A stretch of DNA of 64,000 bases from assembly GCA_041071465.1 (NCBI GenBank), contig CP163498.1:4296001-4360000 (forward strand). The letters are read 5' to 3'. The position numbers and the translations under genes are program-made. The notes below the pieces were generated by a model that had not been told where the DNA came from, made no database searches, and worked only from the letters and a program-made list of their open reading frames with translations. The stretch's first letter is position 1, and every line of letters starts with the position of its first letter. This document shows positions 19,089-31,283 of this stretch, piece by piece. The DNA comes from Pseudomonas putida (lineage in GTDB: Bacteria; Pseudomonadota; Gammaproteobacteria; Pseudomonadales; Pseudomonadaceae).

Positions 19089-22000
19089 ATGGCTACTTCT
19101 GTAATACCTGCTGACTCCATCGATGCGCTGATTGCCAGCCGACTGCCAGGTTGGCTCAAAGGTGCTTCAGCCGAACACCTGGCTTTATTGCGTGTGGCGT
19201 TGCTGCGTCAACAAAAAGCCCAGGACGCCCTCAACGCCCGGCTGCAAGCCATCAGCCCCCTGGAAACCTTTGCCGAGTCGTTGCTTGCAAGCGCGCTCGC
19301 GGAGCACTCGATCACGCAGCTAGACCTGCGCTTGGCCCAGGTCACCCTGGTGACCCGGCGACTGAACCCGCCGATCGCGCCCTCCTTGCCACTGTATTGG
19401 TCGCAAATTGTCAGCACCCAGGTGCTTCTTTCAGCGGCGCTGCATAACTTTCACGAAAATGAAACGCAGCCTGGCTGGTTCGCTACAGGGTCACAGTTGG
19501 TCGATGCGAGTGGGCAGGTGCTACCGCTGAGCGTGAAGGCATTCGTCGAGCTCTGCCGACGGCTCGATATCGGGCGGCAGTATCAAAACCACTTGAAATT
19601 GCACCTTGAAGGCGAGGTGATCACCGAAGTCATGGAGGAGGCGTCAAGCGCCAACCTGGACGCTGCGGCCATCCTCGCCAGGACCAAGGGTGAGATCGAC
19701 GAGCAGACGTATCAACGTATTGCTCGCATTGTGAACGCAGCACCTTTGTCGCCCGCCGACAATACTGTGTTGAAGTGCCATACCTTGAGGCTGCTGGGCA
19801 AGCAGGTCGTTGGTGCACTTGTGATCGAAGTGCGTCAGCACGCTGAACTACTAGGAGTTATCGCGTGGTTTCCCGAGGACCCCTATGCCCCGGTGAGCGG
19901 GTATGCAACCTGGGAGCTGCTGTACACGGCGCTTGGCGTACGTTTGCGCAGCGAAGCGTATCGCAAGTACTTCCAGCGTTTTATCGCAGAGCGTGATCGG
20001 GTCGCCTTCCATACGGCCCTGAACTTGCAGCTCACGCAAGACGATACAGGTTCACCGCTTGAGCTGGATGGCCGCTGCTTTGTGGTCGAGGGGGGCGTGT
20101 TCGTCGCACTGCGCAAAGCCCGTCTCCACAAAATACTGGATGACGCTCGGGTTTTGGCGGTGTCGACAGAGGATGAGGATATCGCCGACCGCCACGCACG
20201 CTTACAAGGTTATCTGAACTTGGGGCTTAGCATTGCAGGCCTGGCCGCGCTGTTCGTGCCGGTGTTGGGTCAGGCCTTGCTTGGGCTGACGGCAGTGCAA
20301 TTGGCGGACGAGGTGTACGAAGGCTACCAGGATTGGCAACTGGGCGACCGCAACGCCGCATTGGGGCACCTGTTCAACGTGGCCGAGACGGTGGCGCTGG
20401 GGGCGGTGACGGCCGCCGGCACGGCGGCACTCGGCAAGCTGGCCCAGCGAGTGGCACGCGTAGATGCCATGGTGCCGGTGAGTTTGGAGGATGGCCAGTT
20501 ACGCTTGTGCGATCCAGCGCTGTCGGCGTATCAGCATGATGGCGTCAATTTGATCGTTGGGCAGGCGGCCACTGAAAATGGCCGAACGCTGAGGCGCCTG
20601 CACGATGCTACCTATGAGGTAAGCGAACACAGCGATGGCACATTGCGTATTCATCACCCCACGCGGCCGGGGGCCTATGTACCAGCTCTTGAACACAATG
20701 GTGCCGGAGGATGGGTGCATGAGTTTGAGCAGCCGCAGTGCTGGCAGGACGCCGCTTACATGGTGCGCCGCCTTGCCAGCCGCACGGCCCAAGTGTCCGA
20801 CGAGGCGGCGTCTGTTGCGCTACAGTTCACCGGTTTCGATGCAGATTGCCTGCGCCGTTTGTTACTGGAAAATGCGCCACCCCCGGCACGCTTGCTCGAC
20901 GCCCTTGAGCGTCAGCAATTGCACCATGATTACCCGGCATTACGGGGTGGTGCTTTCGAGGAATTGTTCAATGAGCGGCAGGTCAATCCGCAGGCAGCGG
21001 ACCACCTATTGATGCGGAACTTCCCGAGCCTTTCCCACCGCTGCGCATGGGAAATCGTTGAAGGGGCAAATAGCGACGAACTGGAAAGCCTGACCAGCGC
21101 AGGGCGGGTACCGTTGGCTTTGGCGGAGCGGGCGCGCTGGGCGGTGCGCGACAGCCGGATAGACCGTGCCTGCGCAGGTTTGCGCCAGGCCTCTGCCGCA
21201 AATGACGACAGCGCAAGGCTCGCGCGGGGGCTGATCGATGCCATCGCACCCTGGCCGGCTGGGGTCGAGGTTGAACTGCCTACCGCTGACCAGGGTGGGT
21301 TATTGCAAGCGTTAATGCGGCAGCTGGACAGCCGCCAGCTACAACTGCTCGGCGGTAGCCAAATGACGGAAAGCGCGCTGGGCGAGCGGCTTGGGCGTGA
21401 AGCGCTTGCTGACCGTGAAGCGGCGGCCCGTTTGATTGGGCTGGCCCAGGTGGGGCAGGGTATACGCCCTCCTGTGCGTTTATACGATGGGCGTTTGGGC
21501 TATCCGCTCAGCGGCCACCTGTCGGGGACGCGCCAGGCACTAAAGCGCACGTTGAATCACGTGTACCCGCTAATGAGCAACGAACAATTGGAGGCGTATC
21601 TGCAAGACCTGGCTCAACGGGGGATTGACCCGTGGAACCATGTCAGCCAGCTGTTACGGGCCAAGTTTAGTCTCAAGCAGGCATTGCAAAGCTGGCGGAA
21701 TGAAACGGGGCTGAACATTATTCGCCGGTTGCGTCGCATCAAGGTTGCCAGGCGCATTATGGCGAGTTGGCAGCGCATGAACCCTGGGGAGTTGACGGGT
21801 GATTATCACCTGACGATCGCGGGTGACAGAGTGGGTGACTTGCCGTCCTTGCCCGAGAACGTGGCTTTTGACCATATCACGCACCTGACCCTACGTGATA
21901 TGCGGATGGCGGCCCTTGACGCGGGTTTCCTTGCTCGCTTTAGCAAGGTGCGTAACCTGGATTTGCGTGGCAACCAGCTTACACGCCTTCCTGCAGGTAT

Positions 22001-23270
22001 CGAGCAACTGGCCGAATTGAGGAACCTACGCCTTGGTGGCAATCGGATCGTTCTTTCCAGCGACGATAATCTTCGCTTGAGCCAACTTGTGGGGCTGCGC
22101 CGTCTGGAGCTCAACGGCAACCCTGTGGGCCTGCTGCCACCCTTGACATCATTCCCCTTGCTGCGCCGTTTGTCCTTGCGCAACACAGGGCTGGGCAACT
22201 TGCCAGCTGAATTGGCCAGGCACGGAAATCTGGAGTTGCTGGACATGCGTGGCAACCAGATCCAGACGTTGCCTGAAGCGCTGTCCATGTTGCCGCTACG
22301 TTTGCTAGGGGGGCTGGAGCTGCACGACAATCCACTCTCGGATGAAACCCTCCAACGCTTGCAATTGGCCAGGGCCGCAGCGGGGGCATCTGAGCGTACG
22401 CAAGCGACTCACCTATCGATTGACGCCAGCGACGCAACCCCATGGTTGTCAGGGTTTACTGCGGCACAACGCGAAGTTCGATTGGCGCGTTGGAACCTGT
22501 TGCGCCAAGAGGACGGGGCGAGTGATCTGTTCCAATTTATCGCTGATTTGCAGGATTTGCGTGAATACCACGCACGCCCCCGTGACCTTCAAGCGCGCGT
22601 GTGGCATATCCTCGAAGCGTGCGAGCAGCACGCCGAAGTGCGTGCCAGCCTTTTCGAGCAAGCTAGCCGGCCGCGCAGTTGCAGTGACGAGTTGCTGCTG
22701 ACGCTGAGCGAGCTGGAGGTTGGCGCGATGGCCTCCAGGGCTGCATCGGCCAGTAGTGGTTTGCAAAGGGAGCGGGCGCTGGTGATGCTGGGGCGTTCGT
22801 TGTCTCGTCTGGACAAGGTAAACGCGATAGCGGCACGGCATATCGCCCACTATTACTCGGACGATCCCGTCGAAGTTTACCTGGCCTATCGTGTCAAACT
22901 GGCTGAAAGCCTCGACCTCCCGGCGCAGCCTGAACATATGGCGTACGAGAGTGTAAGCGGGGTTAGCCATAAAGACCTGGAGTCGGCCCGCAGCGAGGTA
23001 CTGCGGGAGGAGACGCCACAATCCTTGGCTCAAGCGCTTGCCGATCGATCCTTTTGGCAAGATTACTTAAGCAGTCACCAATCGGCGCGTTTCAGCCGCA
23101 TGAACGAGCCGTTCCAGCAGCGCCTGGATACATTGCTCGAGCAATCGGAAGCGCTAAGCGATCATGACTACCTCATGCAAATCGAGCAGATCAGTGCAGA
23201 GCGTGAGGCCGCGCAACGCCAGCTTTTTCTTGAGTTGAGCCGCGAGGCCATTGAGCGCCAGGGCCTATGA
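19089..23270 (+). CDS. NEL-type E3 ubiquitin ligase with LRRs, paralogue 1
   Basis: Giant 1393-residue protein from ATG 19089 (a TTG at 19050 would add 13 residues). N-terminal half: a region of the type found in Pseudomonas dermonecrotic-toxin-like proteins, with a hydrophobic hairpin at about residues 380-450 (LGLSIAGLAALFVPVLGQALLG, then VALGAVTAAGTAALG). Leucine-rich repeats at about 930-1087 (VRNLDLRGNQLTRLPAGIEQL, LRNLRLGGN, LELLDMRGNQIQTLP). The C-terminus matches the NEL domain of IpaH/SspH: RSCSDELLLTLSELEV supplies the catalytic Cys1198-x-Asp, then VEVYLAYRVKLAESLDLPAQ and YESVSGVSHKDLESA. It probably ubiquitinates a eukaryotic host protein. There is no signal peptide and no adjacent chaperone or secretion gene. 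Homologous along its length to 48106-52602. Confidence 0.9.
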   Translation: MATSVIPADSIDALIASRLPGWLKGASAEHLALLRVALLRQQKAQDALNARLQAISPLETFAESLLASALAEHSITQLDLRLAQVTLVTRRLNPPIAPSLPLYWSQIVSTQVLLSAALHNFHENETQPGWFATGSQLVDASGQVLPLSVKAFVELCRRLDIGRQYQNHLKLHLEGEVITEVMEEASSANLDAAAILARTKGEIDEQTYQRIARIVNAAPLSPADNTVLKCHTLRLLGKQVVGALVIEVRQHAELLGVIAWFPEDPYAPVSGYATWELLYTALGVRLRSEAYRKYFQRFIAERDRVAFHTALNLQLTQDDTGSPLELDGRCFVVEGGVFVALRKARLHKILDDARVLAVSTEDEDIADRHARLQGYLNLGLSIAGLAALFVPVLGQALLGLTAVQLADEVYEGYQDWQLGDRNAALGHLFNVAETVALGAVTAAGTAALGKLAQRVARVDAMVPVSLEDGQLRLCDPALSAYQHDGVNLIVGQAATENGRTLRRLHDATYEVSEHSDGTLRIHHPTRPGAYVPALEHNGAGGWVHEFEQPQCWQDAAYMVRRLASRTAQVSDEAASVALQFTGFDADCLRRLLLENAPPPARLLDALERQQLHHDYPALRGGAFEELFNERQVNPQAADHLLMRNFPSLSHRCAWEIVEGANSDELESLTSAGRVPLALAERARWAVRDSRIDRACAGLRQASAANDDSARLARGLIDAIAPWPAGVEVELPTADQGGLLQALMRQLDSRQLQLLGGSQMTESALGERLGREALADREAAARLIGLAQVGQGIRPPVRLYDGRLGYPLSGHLSGTRQALKRTLNHVYPLMSNEQLEAYLQDLAQRGIDPWNHVSQLLRAKFSLKQALQSWRNETGLNIIRRLRRIKVARRIMASWQRMNPGELTGDYHLTIAGDRVGDLPSLPENVAFDHITHLTLRDMRMAALDAGFLARFSKVRNLDLRGNQLTRLPAGIEQLAELRNLRLGGNRIVLSSDDNLRLSQLVGLRRLELNGNPVGLLPPLTSFPLLRRLSLRNTGLGNLPAELARHGNLELLDMRGNQIQTLPEALSMLPLRLLGGLELHDNPLSDETLQRLQLARAAAGASERTQATHLSIDASDATPWLSGFTAAQREVRLARWNLLRQEDGASDLFQFIADLQDLREYHARPRDLQARVWHILEACEQHAEVRASLFEQASRPRSCSDELLLTLSELEVGAMASRAASASSGLQRERALVMLGRSLSRLDKVNAIAARHIAHYYSDDPVEVYLAYRVKLAESLDLPAQPEHMAYESVSGVSHKDLESARSEVLREETPQSLAQALADRSFWQDYLSSHQSARFSRMNEPFQQRLDTLLEQSEALSDHDYLMQIEQISAEREAAQRQLFLELSREAIERQGL

Positions 23271-23274
23271 ACGA

Positions 23275-23300
23275 AACAGCCCGCTGAAAGGCGGGCTGTT
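23275..23300. terminator. Bidirectional hairpin terminator
   Basis: Perfect ten-base arms AACAGCCCGC and GCGGGCTGTT with loop TGAAAG, between the convergent NEL ligase and DUF934 genes. On the minus strand the stem is followed by TCGTT. Confidence 0.7.
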
Positions 23301-23316
23301 CGCTGGGGCTGGACGA

Positions 23317-23811
23317 TCAGCGGCGGCGGAACAGCGGCAGCGGCTCGTCAGTGGCGGCCTGGTAGGTCACCGAGAAGTCTTTCAGGCTTTGCAGCGCGTC
23401 TTCCGGGTCCTTGTCGGCACGGATGGCGAACGCATCGAAGCCGCAACGGGCCATGAAGAACAGCTGGTCACGCAGCACATCGCCGATGGCGCGCAGCTCG
23501 CCCTTGAACTTGTAGCGGTCGCGCAGCAGGCGCGCATTGGAGTAGCTGCGCCCGTCGGTGAATGCCGGGAAGTTCAGGGCGATGACCTGGAAGTGCTGCA
23601 CGTCTTCGCCGATCTCTTCCGCTTCCTGGTCGCTGTCCAGCCACACACCCAGCCCGCCATCGCGGGCCTTGAGCACGTGGGCATGGTCGCGCCACATCTG
23701 CAGCGGGACGATGTAGTCGTCGCAGTTGGTCAGCTCGTCAAAGGACGTTTCCTTGGGCAGCAGGTGCCAGGTTTCGTCGACGATCTGGTTGTTCTTAATG
23801 ATTCGCTGCAT
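23317..23811 (-). CDS. DUF934 protein, sulfite reduction partner
   Basis: 164-residue soluble protein of the DUF934 family, which in pseudomonads always follows the sulfite reductase gene. Features include FDELTNCDDYIVPLQMWRDHA, IALNFPAFTDGRSYSNARLLRDRY, and ELRAIGDVLRDQLFFMARCGFDAF. The start at 23811 overlaps the end of cysI by 17 bases. Function unproven; genomic coupling suggests electron delivery or assembly for assimilatory sulfite reduction. Confidence 0.9.
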   Translation of the reverse strand: MQRIIKNNQIVDETWHLLPKETSFDELTNCDDYIVPLQMWRDHAHVLKARDGGLGVWLDSDQEAEEIGEDVQHFQVIALNFPAFTDGRSYSNARLLRDRYKFKGELRAIGDVLRDQLFFMARCGFDAFAIRADKDPEDALQSLKDFSVTYQAATDEPLPLFRRR

Positions 23812-25447
23812 AGACGCGTTCCTTGAAGGGGTCGATGCCAATACGCTGGTAGGTGTCGATGAAACGCTCTTCCTCGGTACGTTGTTCGACGTACACGGCG
23901 ATCAGCTTCTCGATCACATCGGCCATGGCATCCTGGGCGAAGGACGGGCCGAGGATCTTGCCCAGGCTCGCGCCACGCGCGGCATTGCCGCCCAGCGACA
24001 CCTGGTAGAACTCCTCACCCTTCTTGTCCACACCGAGGATGCCGATGTGGCCCACGTGGTGGTGGCCGCAGGCGTTCATGCAGCCGGAGATGTTCAGGTC
24101 GATTTCGCCGATGTCGAACAAGTAGTCCAGGTCGTCGAAGCGGCGCTGGATGGATTCGGCGATCGGGATCGACTTGGCGTTGGCCAGCGAGCAGTAGTCA
24201 CCGCCTGGGCAGCAGATGATGTCGGTCAGCAGGCCGATGTTCGGGGTAGCGAAGCCGCCCTCGCGCAGCTCCAGCCACAGCGCGTGCAACTGGCGCTGCT
24301 CGACGTCGGCGAGGATGATGTTCTGCTCGTGCGAGGTACGCAGGAAGCCGAAGCTGTAGCGCTCGGCCAGGTCGGCCACGGCGTCCAGCTGCTTGTCGGT
24401 CAGGTCGCCAGGGGCAACGCCGGTGGGCTTGAGCGACAGGGTCACGGCCACATAGCCAGGGCGCTTGTGGGCGCGGGTGTTGCGCGAGCGCCAGCGGGCG
24501 AAACCTGGGTACTCGGCGTCCTGGGCGGCGTAGTCGACATTGTCGAGGGCCAGGTACTGCGGGTCGACGAAATGGCGCGACACACGCTGCACTTCATCTT
24601 CGGTCAAGGTGGTGCTGCCGCCACGCAGGTGGACCATTTCGGCCTCGACCTTTTCGGCGAACACTTCCGGCGTAAGGGCCTTGACCAGGATCTTGATCCG
24701 CGCCTTGTACTTGTTGTCACGGCGCCCGTAACGGTTGTACACGCGCAGGATGGCGTCCAGGTAGCTGATCAGGTCCTGCCACGGCAGGAACTCGTTGATG
24801 AACGAGCCCACCACTGGGGTACGGCCCAGGCCACCGCCGACCAGCACACGGAAGCCCAGCTCGCCGGCAGCGTTGCGCACAGGCTCCAGGCCGATGTCGT
24901 GCACTTCGATGGCGGCGCGGTCTTCCTGCGAGCCGTTGATGGCGATCTTGAACTTGCGCGGCAGGTAGGCGAATTCCGGGTGGAAGGTGGTCCACTGGCG
25001 GACGATTTCGCACCATGGGCGCGGGTCGATGATTTCGTCTGCGGCCACACCGGCGAACTGGTCGGTGGTGGTGTTACGCAGGCAGTTGCCGCTGGTCTGG
25101 ATCGCGTGCATCTGCACGGTGGCCAGCTCGGCGAGGATGTCCGGGATGTCTTCCAGCGCCGGCCAGTTGTACTGCACGTTCTGGCGGGTGGAAATGTGGG
25201 CATAGCCCTTGTCGTAGTCGCGAGCGATCTTGGCCAGGGTGCGGACCTGGGTGGCGTTCAGCTGGCCGTACGGCACGGCGACACGCAGCATCGGCGCGAA
25301 ACGTTGGATATAAAGGCCGTTCTGCAGGCGCAGAGGGCGGAATTCTTCTTCGCTCAGCTCACCGGCCAGGTAGCGGCGGGTCTGATCACGGAACTGCTTG
25401 ACGCGGTCCTCGATGATCCGCTGATCGTACTCGTCGTATACGTACAT
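23795..25447 (-). CDS. cysI: Assimilatory sulfite reductase hemoprotein (nitrite/sulfite reductase family)
   Basis: Six-electron reduction of sulfite to sulfide in cysteine synthesis. The siroheme/4Fe-4S ligands are visible as Cys-x5-Cys (CCPGGDYCSLANAKS) and Cys-x3-Cys (GCMNACGHHHVGHIG). Two repeated ferredoxin-like halves, with NVQYNWPALEDIPDILAEL and ISTRQ near the N-terminus. ATG 25447 follows AGGA. 550 residues. The promoter region 25450-25570 is AT-rich on the minus strand and is shared with the divergent binding protein gene; control by a CysB-type activator is likely by analogy. Confidence 0.92.
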   Translation of the reverse strand: MYVYDEYDQRIIEDRVKQFRDQTRRYLAGELSEEEFRPLRLQNGLYIQRFAPMLRVAVPYGQLNATQVRTLAKIARDYDKGYAHISTRQNVQYNWPALEDIPDILAELATVQMHAIQTSGNCLRNTTTDQFAGVAADEIIDPRPWCEIVRQWTTFHPEFAYLPRKFKIAINGSQEDRAAIEVHDIGLEPVRNAAGELGFRVLVGGGLGRTPVVGSFINEFLPWQDLISYLDAILRVYNRYGRRDNKYKARIKILVKALTPEVFAEKVEAEMVHLRGGSTTLTEDEVQRVSRHFVDPQYLALDNVDYAAQDAEYPGFARWRSRNTRAHKRPGYVAVTLSLKPTGVAPGDLTDKQLDAVADLAERYSFGFLRTSHEQNIILADVEQRQLHALWLELREGGFATPNIGLLTDIICCPGGDYCSLANAKSIPIAESIQRRFDDLDYLFDIGEIDLNISGCMNACGHHHVGHIGILGVDKKGEEFYQVSLGGNAARGASLGKILGPSFAQDAMADVIEKLIAVYVEQRTEEERFIDTYQRIGIDPFKERVYAANH

Positions 25448-25660
25448 AAAAGTCCTGTCTCAGGCATGCAGCTATTCGCGCGCACGGCCGCGCACTCCGG
25501 TACGGAGCCGGGGAACGATATCAGGTTGCAGTTATGCGCTAAAGTGATGTTTTTGCATATGAAAAGAACCAAATGGACTATGTGAGACTGACTGCCATTT
25601 GTGCGCTGAGCGTAGCCAGGCGTTTATAATCCGGCGTTTGCTTCGCAGAGATGTGACCCC

Positions 25661-26736
25661 ATGCTCAAGGCCCTGTGCCAAAGCTTGTGTCTTGCCCTGC
25701 CACTGACGGCAAGTGCGCAGCCGGCTTCGGTGGTGTTCCTCAACCCTGGGCTGTCCACCGAGACGTTCTGGACCAGCTATACCCGCTTCATGCAGGCCGC
25801 CGCGGATGAGCTGGGCATGACCCTGCGGGTGGAGTACAGCGAGCGCCGCGCCGACCTGGCGCTGAGCCAGGCCCGGGCAATTCTGGGTGGGGCGCAGCGG
25901 CCGGACTACCTGGTGCTGGTCAACGAGCAGTACGTGGCACCGGAAATCCTGCGCCTGTCACGTGGCACGGGTGTGAAGCTGCTGCTGGTCAACAATGGCC
26001 TGACCGCCAGCCAGGTCCGCAGCATCGAGGCCCAGCCCGACAAGTACGCCGAGCCTCTGGGGACCTTGATGAGTAACGACGAGCAGGCGGGCTTCCAAAT
26101 GCTGCACCAGATGGTCGCACAGTTGCCTCGCGACAGCTTTCCGGTGGACCTGGTGGCCTTTGCCGGGTCAAGACCACCCCGGCCTCGCAGTTGCGTGAGG
26201 AGGGCATGCGCCGTGCGCTGGCCGACTTCCCCCAGGTGCGCCTGCGTCAGGTGGTGTACGGCGGTTGGAACCGCCAGCGCGCCTATGAACAGGCCCAGCA
26301 GTTGCTGGAGCGCTACCCGGCCACCCGGCTGGTGTGGTCGGCCAATGACGAGATGGCCTTTGGTGCCATGCAGGCGTTCGAGGAAGCTGGGCACACACCG
26401 GGGCGCGACGTGCTGTTCGGCGCCGTCAACAGTTCGCCCGAGGCCTTGCGGGCGCGTATCGATGGGCGCCTGAGCGTGCTGATGGGTGGGCATTTCACCC
26501 TGGGCGGTTGGGCGATGGTTATGCTGCACGATGACGCTCAAGGGCTGGCGTTGAACCGCGACGGGCTGCGCGAGCACAGTGCCCCGGTATTGCAGGCGAT
26601 CGATCAGGCCAAAGCCAAGCGCTGGCTGAAACTGCTGGAACGGGACGATTACGGCGTCGATTTCCAGCGGTACAGCGCTGAAGGGCGGCCGCCGGGCTAC
26701 CGCTACCCATTTCTTACGTCACCGGTCGAATATTGA
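25661..26736 (+). CDS. Periplasmic sugar-type ABC substrate-binding protein, frameshifted
   Basis: Peripla_BP_4-like binding protein. Signal peptide MLKALCQSLCLALPLTASA; lobes begin SVVFLNPGLSTETFWTSYTRFMQAAADELGM and include DYLVLVNEQYVAPEILRLSRGTGVKLLLVNNG. The frame changes at GGG 26165-26167; adding a G joins VDLVAFAG to VKTTPASQLREEGMRRALADFPQVRL. The C-terminal lobe has LVWSANDEMAFGAMQAFEEAG. 358 residues when repaired. There is no permease or ATPase beside it, so it may be an orphan receptor for transport or signalling. Confidence 0.84.
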
Positions 26737-26821
26737 AAGACCCTGCTTGAGTGAAGGGCATTGCTCGTCTTAACTGCTGGTGGTGAAGTGCATTCCCATA
26801 ACCACTACAAGAGGCAATGCA

Positions 26822-26935
26822 ATGGGAAACTCAACCAAGGTCCGCAAAGCTGACAGCAGCGTCGATGCCTGGGCGATCCTCTGCCTGATCGTTTTGGTGG
26901 TGGTCACTGCCGTGTATTGGGTCAGCCACCAGTAG
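26822..26935 (+). CDS. 37-residue single-pass membrane protein
   Basis: ATG 26822 preceded by AAGAGGCA and followed by a polar N-terminus (MGNSTKVRKADSSVDAW) and one transmembrane helix (AILCLIVLVVVTAVYWV), ending SHQ. A strong terminator follows 31 bases after the stop, supporting a separate short transcript. Function unknown. Confidence 0.7.
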   Translation: MGNSTKVRKADSSVDAWAILCLIVLVVVTAVYWVSHQ

Positions 26936-26966
26936 ACTTGTCTTCTAGACCGTGATGCAGCAAGCG

Positions 26967-26999
26967 CGCCTGCGGGGACGGAATCCCCGCAGGCGTTTT
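26967..26999 (+). terminator. Rho-independent terminator
   Basis: Perfect 12-base stem CGCCTGCGGGGA / TCCCCGCAGGCG with loop CGGAA, then TTTTC. It ends the 37-residue protein gene and may also serve the DUF2970 gene read from the other side. Confidence 0.88.
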
Positions 27000-27004
27000 C
27001 ACTT

Positions 27005-27223
27005 CTAACGGGCGGTAAGGTGCAGGGCCAGTTGCACCAGGCCGATCAATACCGCGATGAACACCAGGGTGAACAACGTCCCCAGCGCAATGAAATGGCT
27101 GGCCTTGCCGTGGGTGAAGTCGCGGGCGCGGTTCTTGCCGCTTTGCACGCCAAAGGCAGCGGCGAGGATGCTGTGCAGCATCTGCCAGAAGGTCGGGGGT
27201 TTGCCCTGGCTGGAATCGTCCAT
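27005..27223 (-). CDS. DUF2970 small membrane protein
   Basis: 72 residues. The polar start MDDSSQGKPPTFWQMLHSILAAAFGVQSGKNRARDF carries the DUF2970 signature (GVQS, N-R-x-R-D-F), followed by one transmembrane helix (ALGTLFTLVFIAVLIGLVQLAL). ATG 27223 follows AGGAG. Probably inner membrane; role unknown. Confidence 0.82.
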   Translation of the reverse strand: MDDSSQGKPPTFWQMLHSILAAAFGVQSGKNRARDFTHGKASHFIALGTLFTLVFIAVLIGLVQLALHLTAR

Positions 27224-27288
27224 GTTGGCTCCTGGGAAATCAGAGGCAATCAGGGACAGTGTAGGCAATGAAAAAGGAACTGCCTGGA

Positions 27289-27386
27289 CTGGCCTCTTCG
27301 CGGGCAAGCCCGCTCCTACAAGTACTGCACACGTTTCAAAAACGGTGCGGCCCCTGTGGGAGCGGGCTTGCCCGCGAAGAGGCCAG
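27289..27386. repeat. Inverted pair of P. putida-type REP elements
   Basis: Left unit 27289-27322 (CTGGCCTCTTCGCGGGCAAG then CCCGCTCCTACAAG) and right unit 27351-27386 in the opposite orientation, matching over about 32 bases apart from two positions near the end. They are separated by 28 bases. This is the short G/C-rich REP found in hundreds of copies in P. putida genomes. The pair sits between the DUF2970 gene and the 3' end of metH. Confidence 0.88.
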
Positions 27387-27393
27387 CGCGGCC

Positions 27394-31100
<3,707 letters not shown>

Positions 31101-31283
31101 AGGAACTACCTGGTCGGGCAAATATCAGAAGGTGCGGAATCATAACAAACCTGCGCGGTTTTTAGGCGCATCGCCCATTTGCATGAAAAGTGCTCATGTT
31201 GGGCGGGTGTCGGTAACGCAGAGCACCCAAGGACGACCAGGCAACAAATCGTGATGGCTTTCAAGAACCAGGACTTTCCGCAC

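Noticed and set aside
23726..25585. 619-codon plus-strand frame opposite cysI
   Set aside because: Antisense of a strongly supported sulfite reductase with intact cluster motifs; no ribosome site or family features.
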